Origin: Rhodospirillales bacterium 69-11 | GTDB taxonomy: Bacteria > Pseudomonadota > Alphaproteobacteria > Acetobacterales > Acetobacteraceae | Assembly (NCBI GenBank): GCA_001898425.1 | Contig: MKTV01000038.1 | Span: forward strand, 33,656-76,925 | Length of the DNA stretch: 43,270 nt | Reading direction: 5' to 3' | Shown here: positions 1 to 7,809 of the stretch, one piece after another | How positions within the stretch are numbered: position 1 is the first letter of the stretch | Layout: the number at the start of each line of letters is the position of its first letter | Notes under the pieces: generated by a model | The model's input: the letters and a program-made list of their open reading frames with translations, nothing else | Told to the model about the DNA's origin: nothing | Databases searched by the model: none | Position numbers and translations under genes: made by a program

Positions 1-170
1 GGGTGCTGCACCGCCTCGATCACGTGGGCGATGCGGAACGGGGCGAGCGCGGCGCCGCGGTCCTCGATGCCTTCGAGCTCGAGGCCGATGCGGGTCAGCG
101 TCTCGGCGATCGTCGCGACCGGCGCGTCCGTGTCGAGATGCGCCTTGAGCCAGGAGAGCGGGAACTTCAT
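1..170 (-). CDS. pheT: Phenylalanyl-tRNA synthetase beta subunit (5' end only)
   Basis: Only the first ~56 codons are inside the window; the gene runs off the left edge. The translation begins [18 protein letters not shown] and continues with [14 protein letters not shown], the characteristic N-terminus of the large PheT subunit that comes just before the tRNA-binding (EMAP-like) domain. PheT pairs with PheS to form the alpha2beta2 enzyme that charges tRNA-Phe and edits Tyr-tRNA-Phe. It lies downstream of pheS on the same strand. The 244-nt gap to pheS is filled by palindromic repeats, which is unusually long for a pheST pair. The ATG at 168-170 is the family-typical start. Confidence 0.9.
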   Translation of the reverse strand, partial: MKFPLSWLKAHLDTDAPVATIAETLTRIGLELEGIEDRGAALAPFRIAHVIEAVQH

Positions 171-224
171 CGGTCAGACACCTCGGCCGAACCTCGGGAA
201 TGTGCGGGAGCGCGCGCGGGACTG

Positions 225-405
225 CCGGACACGACCCCCTCTCCCCACGCGGGAAAGGAGCGGGGTGAGGGGGCGAACACGACCCCCTCTCCCCTCGCGG
301 GAGAGGGATGGGGTGAGGGGGCGATCGGCGCGAACGCACCGAACTGCCACACCCTGCGGCACCCCCTCCCCCTAGCCCCCTCCCGCAAGGGGAGGGGGGA
401 CGTGG
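225..405. repeat. REP/BIME-like palindromic cluster between pheS and pheT
   Basis: Three copies of a C-rich/G-rich palindromic unit lie side by side: about 229-270, 279-320 and 360-400. Each has a CCCCCTCTCCCC-type arm, a short CGCGGG centre and a GGGGTGAGGGGG-type arm. The third copy is in a different arrangement (CCCCCTCCCCCTAG... then GGGGAGGGGG). The same family recurs at 10047-10168, with the linker GCGATCGG shared. This is typical of bacterial interspersed palindromic repeats, which are non-coding and often sit in transcribed intercistronic spacers. ORFs across it are artefacts of the repeat. Confidence 0.75.
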
Positions 406-414
406 TATGGGGCA

Positions 415-1509
415 TCACACGCCCTCATGCAGCATGGTGGGGGCGAGCGGGTTGAACCCGTAATGCCGCAGCCAGCGGATGTCGGACTCGTAGAACGGGC
501 GGAGGTCCGCCATGCCGTGCTTCAGCATGGTCACGCGCTCCACGCCCATGCCGAAGGCGAAGCCCTGCCACTCCCGCGGGTCGATCCCGCAATTGGCGAG
601 CACGCGCGGATGAACCATGCCGGACCCCAGGATCTCCAGCCAGTCGGAGCCGCGGCCGAGTTCGCCCGATTTCCGGTCCCAGCCGATATCGACCTCCATG
701 GAGGGTTCGGTGAACGGGAAGTAGGAGGAGCGGAAGCGCACCGGCAGGTCGGCGATGCCGAAGAAGGCGCGCAGGAAGTCGGTCAGGCAGCCCTTGAGGT
801 GCCCCAGCGTGATGTCCCGGTCGATCACCAGGCCTTCGCACTGGTGGAACATCGGCGAGTGCGTGGCGTCGTGGTCGGCGCGATAGGTGCGGCCGATGAC
901 GATGGTGCGGATCGGCGGGGGCTGGGTCAGCATGGTGCGGATCTGCACCGGGGAGGTGTGGGTGCGCAGGACCGGCGGGGCGAGCTTTGTTTGCCCCTCG
1001 CGCTCCGCTGCCGGGGAGCGGGCCGGCAGATAGAACGTGTCGTGGTCGGCGCGGGCGGGGTGGTGCGCCGGGATGTTCAGCGCGCCGAAGTTCAGCCAGT
1101 CGCTCTCCACGTCCGGCCCGTCGGAGACGGTGCAGCCCATGGCGCCGAAGATCGCGGCGATCTCCTCCATGGTGCGGGCGATCGGATGGACCAGGCCGGT
1201 CTCGCGCGGGCGGGGCGGCAGGGTGGGATCGATGCGTTCCGAGGCGAGCCGCGCCTCCAGCGCCGCGTCGTCGAGCGCGGCCTTGCGGGCGTCGATCGCC
1301 CCGGTCAGCGCCTCCTTCAGCCGGTTCAGCGCGGCCCCGCGCTCCCGCCGCTCCTCGGGCGGCGTCTTGCCGAGGTCGCGCAGCAGCGCGGTGAGCTTGC
1401 CGTTGCGGCCGAGCACGGCGACGCGGATGGCGTCCCAGGCGCGGAGGTCGGTGGCGGCGGCCAGCGCCGCGTCGGTCTCGGTCTTCAGGGCCTGCAGATC
1501 GTCGGTCAT
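415..1509 (-). CDS. pheS: Phenylalanyl-tRNA synthetase alpha subunit
   Basis: Catalytic subunit of class II PheRS, which attaches phenylalanine to tRNA-Phe in the cytoplasm. The protein of 364 residues starts MTDDLQALKTETDAALAAA, a coiled-coil tRNA-binding N-terminus. It has class II motif 2 around SPVQIRTM...RTYRADHDATHSPMFHQ, the VEGLVID-like segment, and class II motif 3 near the C-terminus (GFAFGMGVERVTMLKHG). An open frame extends 22 codons further upstream but without family-like sequence, so the internal ATG at 1507-1509 was chosen. It is co-directional with rplT upstream, but a terminator lies between them, so it may have its own promoter in 1510-1650. No Phe-rich leader peptide was recognised there. 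Confidence 0.95.
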   Translation of the reverse strand: MTDDLQALKTETDAALAAATDLRAWDAIRVAVLGRNGKLTALLRDLGKTPPEERRERGAALNRLKEALTGAIDARKAALDDAALEARLASERIDPTLPPRPRETGLVHPIARTMEEIAAIFGAMGCTVSDGPDVESDWLNFGALNIPAHHPARADHDTFYLPARSPAAEREGQTKLAPPVLRTHTSPVQIRTMLTQPPPIRTIVIGRTYRADHDATHSPMFHQCEGLVIDRDITLGHLKGCLTDFLRAFFGIADLPVRFRSSYFPFTEPSMEVDIGWDRKSGELGRGSDWLEILGSGMVHPRVLANCGIDPREWQGFAFGMGVERVTMLKHGMADLRPFYESDIRWLRHYGFNPLAPTMLHEGV

Positions 1510-1650
1510 GTTCCTCGCCTCGGCGCGTGCCTTGCGGAGGGGCTTCGCGCCGGGATCCCGGCGTACCGTGCGCATCGGTCCCGCCGCGCGATCCCGGGTA
1601 TCGGCCCCGTGTCACCACCTCTCGGCGCGCGCCATACGGAAAAAGCGCGC

Positions 1651-1682
1651 AAACGGAAAGGGCCGCCCTTGTCAGGCGGCCC
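1651..1682 (-). terminator. Intrinsic terminator after rplT
   Basis: Perfect 8-bp stem GGGCCGCC (1660-1667) / GGCGGCCC (1675-1682) with a 7-nt loop. On the minus strand it is followed by TTTCCGTTT, a short interrupted U-run. It sits 30 nt beyond the rplT stop codon and is placed to end the rpmI-rplT transcript, or to attenuate read-through into pheS. Confidence 0.7.
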
Positions 1683-1712
1683 CGGTTCCTTCGTCGCGGC
1701 TGACGGGTCGCG

Positions 1713-2069
1713 TCAGCCCAGGGCGGCCTGGACCTTCTTCACGATGGCCGCAAACGACTCGGCGTCGTCATAGGCGATCGCGGCGAGGACCTTGCGGTCC
1801 ATCTCGATCCCGGCCTTCTTCAGCCCGTCGATGAAGCGGCTGTAGGTCAGCCCGTGCTCGCGCACGGCGGCGTTGATGCGCTGGATCCACAGGCCGCGGA
1901 ACTCGCGCTTCTTCACCCGGCGGTCGCGATACGCGTATTGCAGCGACTTCTCGAGCCGCTCGCGCGCGATGCGATAATTCGTGGAGGAGCGGCCGACGAA
2001 CCCCTTCGACTGCTCCAGGACCTTCTTGTGACGGGCGTGGGTGGTCGTGCCCCGCTTGACGCGTGCCAT
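1713..2069 (-). CDS. rplT: 50S ribosomal protein L20
   Basis: 118 residues, the usual size for bL20. It starts [20 protein letters not shown] and contains [15 protein letters not shown] and [18 protein letters not shown], the basic 23S-rRNA-binding regions of L20. bL20 nucleates early 50S assembly and in many bacteria represses its own operon by binding the rpmI leader. It lies 13 nt downstream of rpmI in the same transcript. The start ATG (2067-2069) is preceded by GAGTAGCAGAG on the coding strand, a modest ribosome-binding site consistent with coupling to rpmI. Confidence 0.97.
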   Translation of the reverse strand: MARVKRGTTTHARHKKVLEQSKGFVGRSSTNYRIARERLEKSLQYAYRDRRVKKREFRGLWIQRINAAVREHGLTYSRFIDGLKKAGIEMDRKVLAAIAYDDAESFAAIVKKVQAALG

Positions 2070-2082
2070 GCTCTGCTACTCC

Positions 2083-2286
2083 TCAGCCCAGACCGTACGG
2101 CGCCCACTGCTTGACGGTCCGTGCATCCTGGTCCGTCAGCGTCTGGCTACCGCGATTGGTCCGCTTCATCTTCTGCGGACGGTTGATCAGGCCGTGGCGC
2201 TTCATGCCGGGGCCGGCGAGCACCTTGCCGGTCGCGGTGATCTTGAACCGCTTCTTGACCGACGACTTGGTCTTCATCTTGGGCAT
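2083..2286 (-). CDS. rpmI: 50S ribosomal protein L35
   Basis: 67 residues: [20 protein letters not shown], then [16 protein letters not shown], diagnostic of bL35. An in-frame ATG two codons upstream (2290-2292) is rejected. The AAGGAG ribosome-binding site abuts that ATG directly, whereas it stands 6 nt before the MPK start. First gene of the rpmI-rplT unit, with the promoter at 2391-2419 and a leader of about 100 nt. infC, often found upstream of rpmI in other bacteria, is not here; an unrelated divergent transporter takes that position. Confidence 0.96.
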   Translation of the reverse strand: MPKMKTKSSVKKRFKITATGKVLAGPGMKRHGLINRPQKMKRTNRGSQTLTDQDARTVKQWAPYGLG

Positions 2287-2390
2287 TTGCATCTCCTTCT
2301 CACAGGACCTGCCGCGCGCGAAAGGGCGAACGGCAAGCGGTCGCGGCCGGGCATGCCCATTCCAGGCCCGGACTCGCAGACAGGCGCGGG

Positions 2391-2419
2391 GGTATAGCGG
2401 CGGCGCGGCCCCCGCGCAA
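2391..2419 (-). promoter_or_regulatory. Probable sigma70 promoter for rpmI-rplT
   Basis: On the minus strand TTGCGC (complement of 2414-2419), an exact 17-nt spacer, then TATACC (complement of 2391-2396). This is a good housekeeping promoter for a GC-rich alphaproteobacterium and is placed about 100 nt upstream of the rpmI start. The leader between contains a GCCCGGG-type hairpin around 2341-2370 that could serve L20 autoregulation, but no canonical L20-binding pseudoknot was established by eye. Confidence 0.65.
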
Positions 2420-2458
2420 GGAGATCGAGGATCCCCCCGCGCCGGCCCTCCGGATTGA

Positions 2459-2500
2459 CGGATGACAGCCCCGTCGCAAAGATTGCTTTTCCGTCATCCG
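2459..2500. repeat. Inverted repeat in the leader of the MFS transporter
   Basis: CGGATGAC (2459-2466) is matched by GTCATCCG (2493-2500), a perfect 8-bp inverted repeat with a 26-nt interval. The right arm ends against the GAGGA ribosome-binding site of the downstream gene. A TTGACG hexamer overlaps the left end. It could be an operator or a hairpin masking the ribosome-binding site. Confidence 0.4.
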
Positions 2501-2511
2501 AGGACGCCCGC

Positions 2512-3720
2512 ATGGCCCTGAGCCGTTCGACCCGGGTCAACATCCTGATTGGCAACGGGCACTTCCTTTCGCACTTCTACATGCTGTGCCTGCCGCCGAT
2601 GTTCCTGACCTGGCAGGACGCGTTCCATGCGAGCTTCGCCGAACTCGGCCTGGCCGTCGCGCTGATGTCGGGCACCACGGCGCTGCTGCAGACGCCGGTC
2701 GGCTTCCTGGTCGACCGCCACGGCGCGCGGCGCTTCCTGATCGGCGGCGCGCTGCTGATGTCGCTGGCCATCACCGCCATGGGGTTCGCGACGGCGTACT
2801 GGCAGATCCTGGTGCTCGCGGTCGCCTCGGGGATCGGCAACTCGGTGTTCCATCCGGCGGACTACGCGATCCTGTCCGGCTCGATCGAGAAGGAGCGGAT
2901 GGGCCGCGCCTTCGCCCTGCACACGTTCAGCGGCAATCTCGGCTTTTCCGCCGGGCCTCCGGTCAGCGCGCTGCTGATGGCCCTGATCGGCTGGCGGGAG
3001 ACCCTGATCCTGCTGGGCATCCTCGGCATTCCCGTCGTGATCTCGCTGCTGCTGCAGAGCCGCATCCTGAACGACCAGGTCCGGCTCGAGCCCAAGCATG
3101 CGGGGGCCACGCTCACCGGGCGCGACCTGCTGACCAGCCGGACCATGATCCTGTTCCTGCTGTTCTTCATGCTGGGCGCGATGGCCGGCGGCGGCGTGCA
3201 GTCCTGGATCGTCACCGTCCTGCATGCCGTGAAGGGCATGAGCCTGGAAGCCGCGTCGCTCGCGCTGACCGCCTACATGGCGGGGTCCACCGCGGGCGTG
3301 CTGGTCGGCGGTTGGGTGGCCGACAACCTCAAGCGCGCGGTCGTGCCGGCGGTGTTCGGGCTGACCATCGCCTCGGCCCTGCTGATCCTGGTGGTGAACT
3401 GGCTGCTGCTGCCCGACCTGCTCGTCACCGGCCTCACCTTCCTCTCCGGCCTCGCGCTCGGGGCCAGCCGCACGCCGCGCGACATCATGGTGAAGGACGC
3501 CGCACCGCCGGGCCAGATCGGGAAGGTGTTCGGCTTCGTCAGCGCCGGCCTGCCGCTGGGCGGCGCCATCACCCCCGTGCCGTTCGGCTTCCTGATCGAC
3601 CGCGGCCACCCCGAACTCGTGCTGGTGCTGGTGGCGGGGATCCTGCTGCTCAGCCTGTTCTGCGCCGGGTCGGCCCGCGCCACCGGCGGTGGCGTGCCGG
3701 CCGCCGTGCCCGCCGAATAG
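2512..3720 (+). CDS. MFS transporter
   Basis: 402-residue polytopic inner-membrane protein of the major facilitator superfamily. The translation shows about 12 hydrophobic segments. The loop 2-3 signature is seen as GFLVDRHGARRFLIGGALL, and the second half has a related GGWVADNLKR. It resembles the fosmidomycin-resistance/FSR-like branch, but the substrate cannot be told. The start MALSRSTRVN at 2512 is chosen over a frame open from 2455 because GAGGA at 2500-2504 stands 7 nt before this ATG. It diverges from rpmI. A hairpin follows at 3744-3763. The next gene, a phosphodiesterase, is co-directional 178 nt away but probably separate. Confidence 0.88.
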   Translation: MALSRSTRVNILIGNGHFLSHFYMLCLPPMFLTWQDAFHASFAELGLAVALMSGTTALLQTPVGFLVDRHGARRFLIGGALLMSLAITAMGFATAYWQILVLAVASGIGNSVFHPADYAILSGSIEKERMGRAFALHTFSGNLGFSAGPPVSALLMALIGWRETLILLGILGIPVVISLLLQSRILNDQVRLEPKHAGATLTGRDLLTSRTMILFLLFFMLGAMAGGGVQSWIVTVLHAVKGMSLEAASLALTAYMAGSTAGVLVGGWVADNLKRAVVPAVFGLTIASALLILVVNWLLLPDLLVTGLTFLSGLALGASRTPRDIMVKDAAPPGQIGKVFGFVSAGLPLGGAITPVPFGFLIDRGHPELVLVLVAGILLLSLFCAGSARATGGGVPAAVPAE

Positions 3721-3743
3721 CGGCACGGGCACCGCGGGCATCG

Positions 3744-3763
3744 CCCCTCCGCCTGCGGAGGGG
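3744..3763 (+). terminator. Stem-loop after the MFS gene
   Basis: Perfect 8-bp stem CCCCTCCG / CGGAGGGG with the loop CCTG, 23 nt beyond the MFS stop codon. No U-run follows, so it is either a weak terminator or a 3'-end-protecting hairpin. Confidence 0.45.
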
Positions 3764-3898
3764 GGGGCCGGCGCGATCGGTCATGGAAGCGTCATCGCGC
3801 TTGCATCGGCGCGTCACGCGACGGCCGTATTGCCCCGCGACCGCCCGACCTGCCGCACCGTGCGGCCGCGCCGGATGCAGACGCGGGGAGGAATGACG

Positions 3899-5152
3899 AT
3901 GCGACGCGCCGTGGTGTTGATTCTGGACGGGCTGCGGCGGGACTTCGTCACCCCGGAGCTGATGCCGCATCTGGCGAGCTTTCGCTCCACCGCGACCTGG
4001 TTCGACGGGCACCGGTCGGTGTTCCCGTCCGTGACCCGCTGCGTGTCGGCCTGCTTCGCCACCGGCTGCCTGCCGGCGCGGCATGGGCTGCAGGCCAACA
4101 CCATGGTCCTGCAGGAGCCGCACGGCCAGGTCCTGCACGATGCGGGGGAGCCCGGCTTCCTCGATCACCGGCGCCGTGTGACCGGCCGCAGCCTGGACGT
4201 GCCGACGCTGGCGGAGCGGCTGGCGGGCCAGGGCGGGTCCGTCATCATGGGCAACGTCTCGCCGGGGGCGACCTATGCGCACGACCCGGACCGGTTCGGG
4301 TTCCTGCACCACCGCGTGGGCAGCTTCGCCCCAGGCGGGGAGGCGCTGTCGGACGGATTCGATTCCCTCCGGCCGGACCTGGCCGGTGACGCCGCCATGG
4401 TGGACCGATTTATCACGGAGGTCCTGTTCGGCCGCCAACCGGCGCTCGCGCAGCTCTGGACCGCCGAACCCGACCATGCGCAGCACATGATGGAACTGGG
4501 TTCGCCGGCGCATCTCGCGCTGCTGCGGCGGGTGGATGCGCATGCCGGGCTGGTGATCGAGGCGGTGGAGCGGTTGCGCGCGGCGGGAGAGGACGTGCTG
4601 CTGCTGATCGGGTCGGATCACGGTCACCAGACGGTGGATGGGGTCGTCGACGTCGCGGCGGAGCTCGCCGCGGTCCTGCCCGAGGCGGCGGAGGCGGTCA
4701 CCGTGGCCGCGAACGGCACGGCGGCGCTGGTCTATGTCGACCCGGCCCGGCCCGACCTGATCGCGGGGCTGCGCGCGGCGCTGCCGCAGGCGGCCTGGGT
4801 GGATCGGGTGGTGGGGCCGGATGGGCTGGCGGAGGTGGGCCATTCCACCGCGAATGGTCTGGCGTTCCTGATCGGAATGCGCTCCTCCGAGGAGACCAAT
4901 GCCCACGGCGTTCCCGGCCTCAGCCTCGTCGCGAAGCCGCATGTCGGGAAGGCCGATCGCCTTGGCTTCGGCCAGCACGGAGGGGTGGGCCGGTGGGAGC
5001 AATCGCCCGTGCTGCTGGTGCAGGGGGACGGGTTCGCGGCCGGTTCGGTGCGGCAGGAGCCGACCTCGGTGATCGATGCGGCCCCGACGATCCTGCGCCA
5101 CCTCGGGATGCCGGCGGATGGGATGGACGGCCGCGCGCTGCAAGCCGGGTAG
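3899..5152 (+). CDS. Alkaline-phosphatase-superfamily phosphodiesterase (nucleotide pyrophosphatase type)
   Basis: 417 residues. The pattern is that of type I phosphodiesterase/nucleotide pyrophosphatase (PF01663-like). A metal-binding Asp lies in VVLILDGLRRDF (D10), the nucleophile Thr in FPSVTRC (T46), an EPDHAQH motif (D192/H196), IGSDHGHQ (D240/H241), and a late His in FGQHGG (H360). These two-metal enzymes hydrolyse phosphate mono- or diesters; the physiological substrate is unknown. No signal peptide is seen, so it is likely cytoplasmic. The start is the second of two close ATGs (3893 and 3899), because GGGGAGGA lies 6 nt before 3899 and abuts the first. The region downstream is repeat-filled. 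Confidence 0.85.
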   Translation: MRRAVVLILDGLRRDFVTPELMPHLASFRSTATWFDGHRSVFPSVTRCVSACFATGCLPARHGLQANTMVLQEPHGQVLHDAGEPGFLDHRRRVTGRSLDVPTLAERLAGQGGSVIMGNVSPGATYAHDPDRFGFLHHRVGSFAPGGEALSDGFDSLRPDLAGDAAMVDRFITEVLFGRQPALAQLWTAEPDHAQHMMELGSPAHLALLRRVDAHAGLVIEAVERLRAAGEDVLLLIGSDHGHQTVDGVVDVAAELAAVLPEAAEAVTVAANGTAALVYVDPARPDLIAGLRAALPQAAWVDRVVGPDGLAEVGHSTANGLAFLIGMRSSEETNAHGVPGLSLVAKPHVGKADRLGFGQHGGVGRWEQSPVLLVQGDGFAAGSVRQEPTSVIDAAPTILRHLGMPADGMDGRALQAG

Positions 5153-5241
5153 GTTCCCCGTGGCGTGGCCGCCGCAGGGCACCCCGCGCCCGTGCCCGCC
5201 GCAGAGCGGCCCCCCGTGTCACGGCCGCCGGAGTGCGCCCC

Positions 5242-5375
5242 CCGTGTCATGGCCGCCGGAGGGCGGCCATCCACGACTTCATGCCCCGTTCGGTGCGCGC
5301 GCATGGAAGGGCCCCACCGGGAGACCGGTGCAGCGTGACGTCGTGGATGGCCGCCCTGCGGCGGCCATGACACGG
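5242..5375. repeat. Long inverted repeat of a palindromic element
   Basis: A 36-nt arm at 5242-5277 is matched in inverse orientation at 5340-5375 with a single mismatch, across a 62-nt centre. Each arm is itself palindromic (GGCCGCC...GGCGGCC). A further degenerate copy of the CCGTGTCATGGCCGCCGG motif precedes it at about 5212-5235. The motif resembles the GTGGATGGCCG...CGGCCATGAC palindromes widespread in alphaproteobacteria. The 294 nt between the phosphodiesterase and the aldolase gene (convergent 3' ends) hold nothing else recognisable. A transcript would fold into a long hairpin able to stop transcription from both sides. Confidence 0.75.
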
Positions 5376-5446
5376 AATACTGCGCCGTGGCTCGCGCGCA
5401 GCCATGACACGAGGCCCCGCGACGCGGCCGCGCCGGACCGCTCCGA

Positions 5447-6274
5447 TCAGTAGGCGGACGCCTGCTCCTGGCTCGCGCGATCGGGGGCGAGGCCGTCCAG
5501 CGTGCGATGCAGGAAGCTCGCCCGCGCCTCGGCGCCGGCCATCAGGAAGTTGCCGTCCTGGCCCGACAGGATGAAGCGCGCGCCCATTTCGATGTAACGC
5601 GGCATGATCTTCTCGTTGTAGATCCCCGCCATGCCGGGCCACTTCCCTGCCTTCTCGCACGCCGCGATCATCGTCGCGTAGCAGTCGCGCAGACGGTCGC
5701 TGCCGAAATCGCCGGGAATGCCCATCTCGGCGCACAGGTCGTTGGAGCCGATCAGCAGCACGTCGACGCCGGGCACCGCGGCGATCTCGGCAGCGTTCCC
5801 GATCGCGGTCGGTGTCTCCAGCATCACCACGGTCAGGTTGGCGTCGTTCAGCGTGCGCGCCCCGTCCCCGACCGACAGGCTGCGCAGCCCGTAATGCGGG
5901 CCCCAGCCGCCCACCGACCGATGCCCGATCGGCGGGTATTTCAGCTTGGACACCACTTCCCGCGCTTCGGCCGCGGTGTCGACATGCGGCACGATGATGC
6001 CCAGCGCCCCGTTGTCGAGGGCGCGCGTCGCGATCGAGTACTCGCCGTTCGGCACGCGGGCGAGCGGGGCGATGCCGGCATCCAGCGCCGCGGTGGCGAT
6101 CTGGGCGCAGGATTCGAGCGACATGACCCCGTGTTCCATGTCCAGGAACAGCCAGTCGAAGCCGGCCACGGCCATGGCCTTGGCGATCTCGACGCTGCGG
6201 GTCATGCGGACCCCGACGCCGAGGGACAGCTTACCCTGCTCGAGTTTCTCGCGCGCGACGTTGCGGACGGTCAT
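5447..6274 (-). CDS. HpcH/HpaI-family aldolase
   Basis: 275 residues. Class II (metal-dependent) 2-keto-3-deoxy-acid-type aldolase/citrate-lyase-like fold. Hallmarks are FDWLFLDMEHGVMS (catalytic His region), a PLARVPN strand with the substrate Arg, and METAL-type VVMLETPTAIGNAAEIAAVPG followed by LLIGSNDLCAEMG (metal Glu and Asp). Such enzymes cleave 2-keto-4-hydroxy acids to pyruvate plus an aldehyde, or act on related CoA esters; the specific substrate is unknown. The frame is open much further upstream into the next gene, but MTVRNVAREKLEQG at 6274 is the family-like start. It is the last gene of a three-gene minus-strand unit. Confidence 0.9.
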   Translation of the reverse strand: MTVRNVAREKLEQGKLSLGVGVRMTRSVEIAKAMAVAGFDWLFLDMEHGVMSLESCAQIATAALDAGIAPLARVPNGEYSIATRALDNGALGIIVPHVDTAAEAREVVSKLKYPPIGHRSVGGWGPHYGLRSLSVGDGARTLNDANLTVVMLETPTAIGNAAEIAAVPGVDVLLIGSNDLCAEMGIPGDFGSDRLRDCYATMIAACEKAGKWPGMAGIYNEKIMPRYIEMGARFILSGQDGNFLMAGAEARASFLHRTLDGLAPDRASQEQASAY

Positions 6275-6326
6275 GGCGACGATTTCCCTGTTGGTTATGC
6301 CCAGCTCTGTGTGTGGCAGCCTCTGA

Positions 6327-7787
6327 TCATGCCAGCGTGGCGATGGCGGTGGCGACCAGCCGGTTGAGCGCGCCGAGGTCCATCTTGTGGTCGGTCTCGT
6401 TCGCCACCGCCACCACCAGGCGCGCGCGGCGCAGGATGAAGATGCGCTGGTCCGATGCGCCGGACGCCCAGGCGGTGTCCTCCGGCAGGTCGGGGAACAG
6501 CCGGTCCGCGTTGGTGCGGAAGCAGGCGGCATAGCTGGTGCCGGTATGCGTCGCGCTGAGGGCGTAGTCGGCCCAGCCTTCCGGCAGCAGCCGCTCACCG
6601 TCCCACACGCCATCCTGCAGGTAGAGCACGCCCAGCTTGGCGTAGTCGCGCAGCGTGGCGAAGCCCGCACCGGATGCGATGAAGTTCCCGGCGATGTCCG
6701 CCGAGTGCTGGTACGACGCCATGCCCAGCCGGTCGGCGAGCAGGGCATAGACGGTCTCGTGATACGGCAGGCCACGTCGCATGATCTGGTCGCGGATGAC
6801 CGCGCCCAGCACGTTCATGCCCGCGTTGATGTAGCGGAACACGCTGCCGGGAAGCGTGGCGACGATGGAGCGCTGGGCCGCCTCGAACGCGTCCATGCCG
6901 TCCTGGTAGACGGCGCTGTTCTCGAAACCCAGGGTCACGCGCCCGTCCGGATGCTGCACCGGGAACCCGAGGCCACCCCGCATGCGCAGCAGGTGGTCCA
7001 ACGTGATCAGCCGGTGGATGCCGCGGGGATCGGACCAAAGCGGCGCCGGCACGGGGTCGTGCACCGATGCCAGCCATCGCTCGTGGATCAACCGGCCGAT
7101 CAGCGTGCAGGTGACCGCCTTGGTCATCGACCAGGAGGGCGTGGCGCGACCCGGCGCGCCGAACGCGCTGTAGCGCTCCACCAGCACGCGGTCCGGTCGC
7201 GCGATCAGCACGCCATACGCCCCGACCGCGGAGGCGAAGAACGCGTCCATCGCGGCGGCGAGGTCGGGCGAGGGGGCCACACCGCCATCCACTTCTCCGC
7301 CACGCGGCCAGGGCTGGGCCGCGCCGGGCAGTTGGCGCTGCAGGGGCTTCGGGTCGAAGCGCGGCACCGCGTGCTCGCCCAGCAGGATCCCGCCATAGCC
7401 AGGCCGCGCGATCGCGCTGCCCACCACGGGCGCGCCGAAGGAGGGATCGTTCCAGCACACCGTCACGCGCTTGTCGGCAGGATCGGCCTGCACCGTCAGC
7501 CGGCCGGCGGCGACCGCCTCCCGCAGCTCCGCGCTGAGATCCAGCCCATCGGGCCGCGCGTCCAGTCCGGCCGGGACCAGGGCCGCCCGCCAGCGGTGGT
7601 GGCGATCGGCCGTCGCGCGATCCAGGCCGGACACGAACAGCATGTCGGCATGGCGCTTGGCCGCGAAGTTCACCGTCCGTTGCCGCAGCGCCGCCGGCCC
7701 CGCGTCGTACACCATCGGCGCGACCGCACCGTCCCCGAACGGGTGCGGCGTACGATCGAAGATCGGCTCGACCGGCGGGCGGGTCAT
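6327..7787 (-). CDS. Serine hydrolase of the beta-lactamase / class C penicillin-binding fold
   Basis: 486 residues. The beta-lactamase-type domain occupies roughly residues 175-485. The SxxK motif is S220-M-T-K223, and the YxN motif is Y319-I-N321 (FRYINAG). The C-terminal motif is less clear. The first ~170 residues are a distinct N-terminal region of unknown function rich in short beta-like stretches. No signal peptide is seen, unlike true beta-lactamases. Relatives act as esterases, amidases or peptidases. It lies 22 nt downstream of the PhyH-like gene and 52 nt upstream of the aldolase, so co-transcription is likely. A role in hydrolysing an ester or lactone for the same pathway is inference. 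Confidence 0.85.
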   Translation of the reverse strand: MTRPPVEPIFDRTPHPFGDGAVAPMVYDAGPAALRQRTVNFAAKRHADMLFVSGLDRATADRHHRWRAALVPAGLDARPDGLDLSAELREAVAAGRLTVQADPADKRVTVCWNDPSFGAPVVGSAIARPGYGGILLGEHAVPRFDPKPLQRQLPGAAQPWPRGGEVDGGVAPSPDLAAAMDAFFASAVGAYGVLIARPDRVLVERYSAFGAPGRATPSWSMTKAVTCTLIGRLIHERWLASVHDPVPAPLWSDPRGIHRLITLDHLLRMRGGLGFPVQHPDGRVTLGFENSAVYQDGMDAFEAAQRSIVATLPGSVFRYINAGMNVLGAVIRDQIMRRGLPYHETVYALLADRLGMASYQHSADIAGNFIASGAGFATLRDYAKLGVLYLQDGVWDGERLLPEGWADYALSATHTGTSYAACFRTNADRLFPDLPEDTAWASGASDQRIFILRRARLVVAVANETDHKMDLGALNRLVATAIATLA

Positions 7788-7809
7788 GCGCGGCTCCTGC
7801 GGCGGGTCA

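Noticed and set aside
425-1618. Long antisense or off-frame ORFs over pheS, dnaK, sdaA and others
   Set aside because: Arg/Pro/Gly-rich shadow ORFs caused by GC-biased third positions; the pheS, dnaK and sdaA frames themselves have clear family motifs.
2287-2390. Riboswitch or L20-binding pseudoknot in the rpmI leader
   Set aside because: Only one ordinary GC-rich hairpin could be seen; no recognised riboswitch core or L20 site was established by eye.
5447-6775. 442-residue frame joining the aldolase to upstream sequence as a fusion
   Set aside because: The upstream 167 codons are an off-frame reading of the serine hydrolase gene; family sequence begins at 6274.
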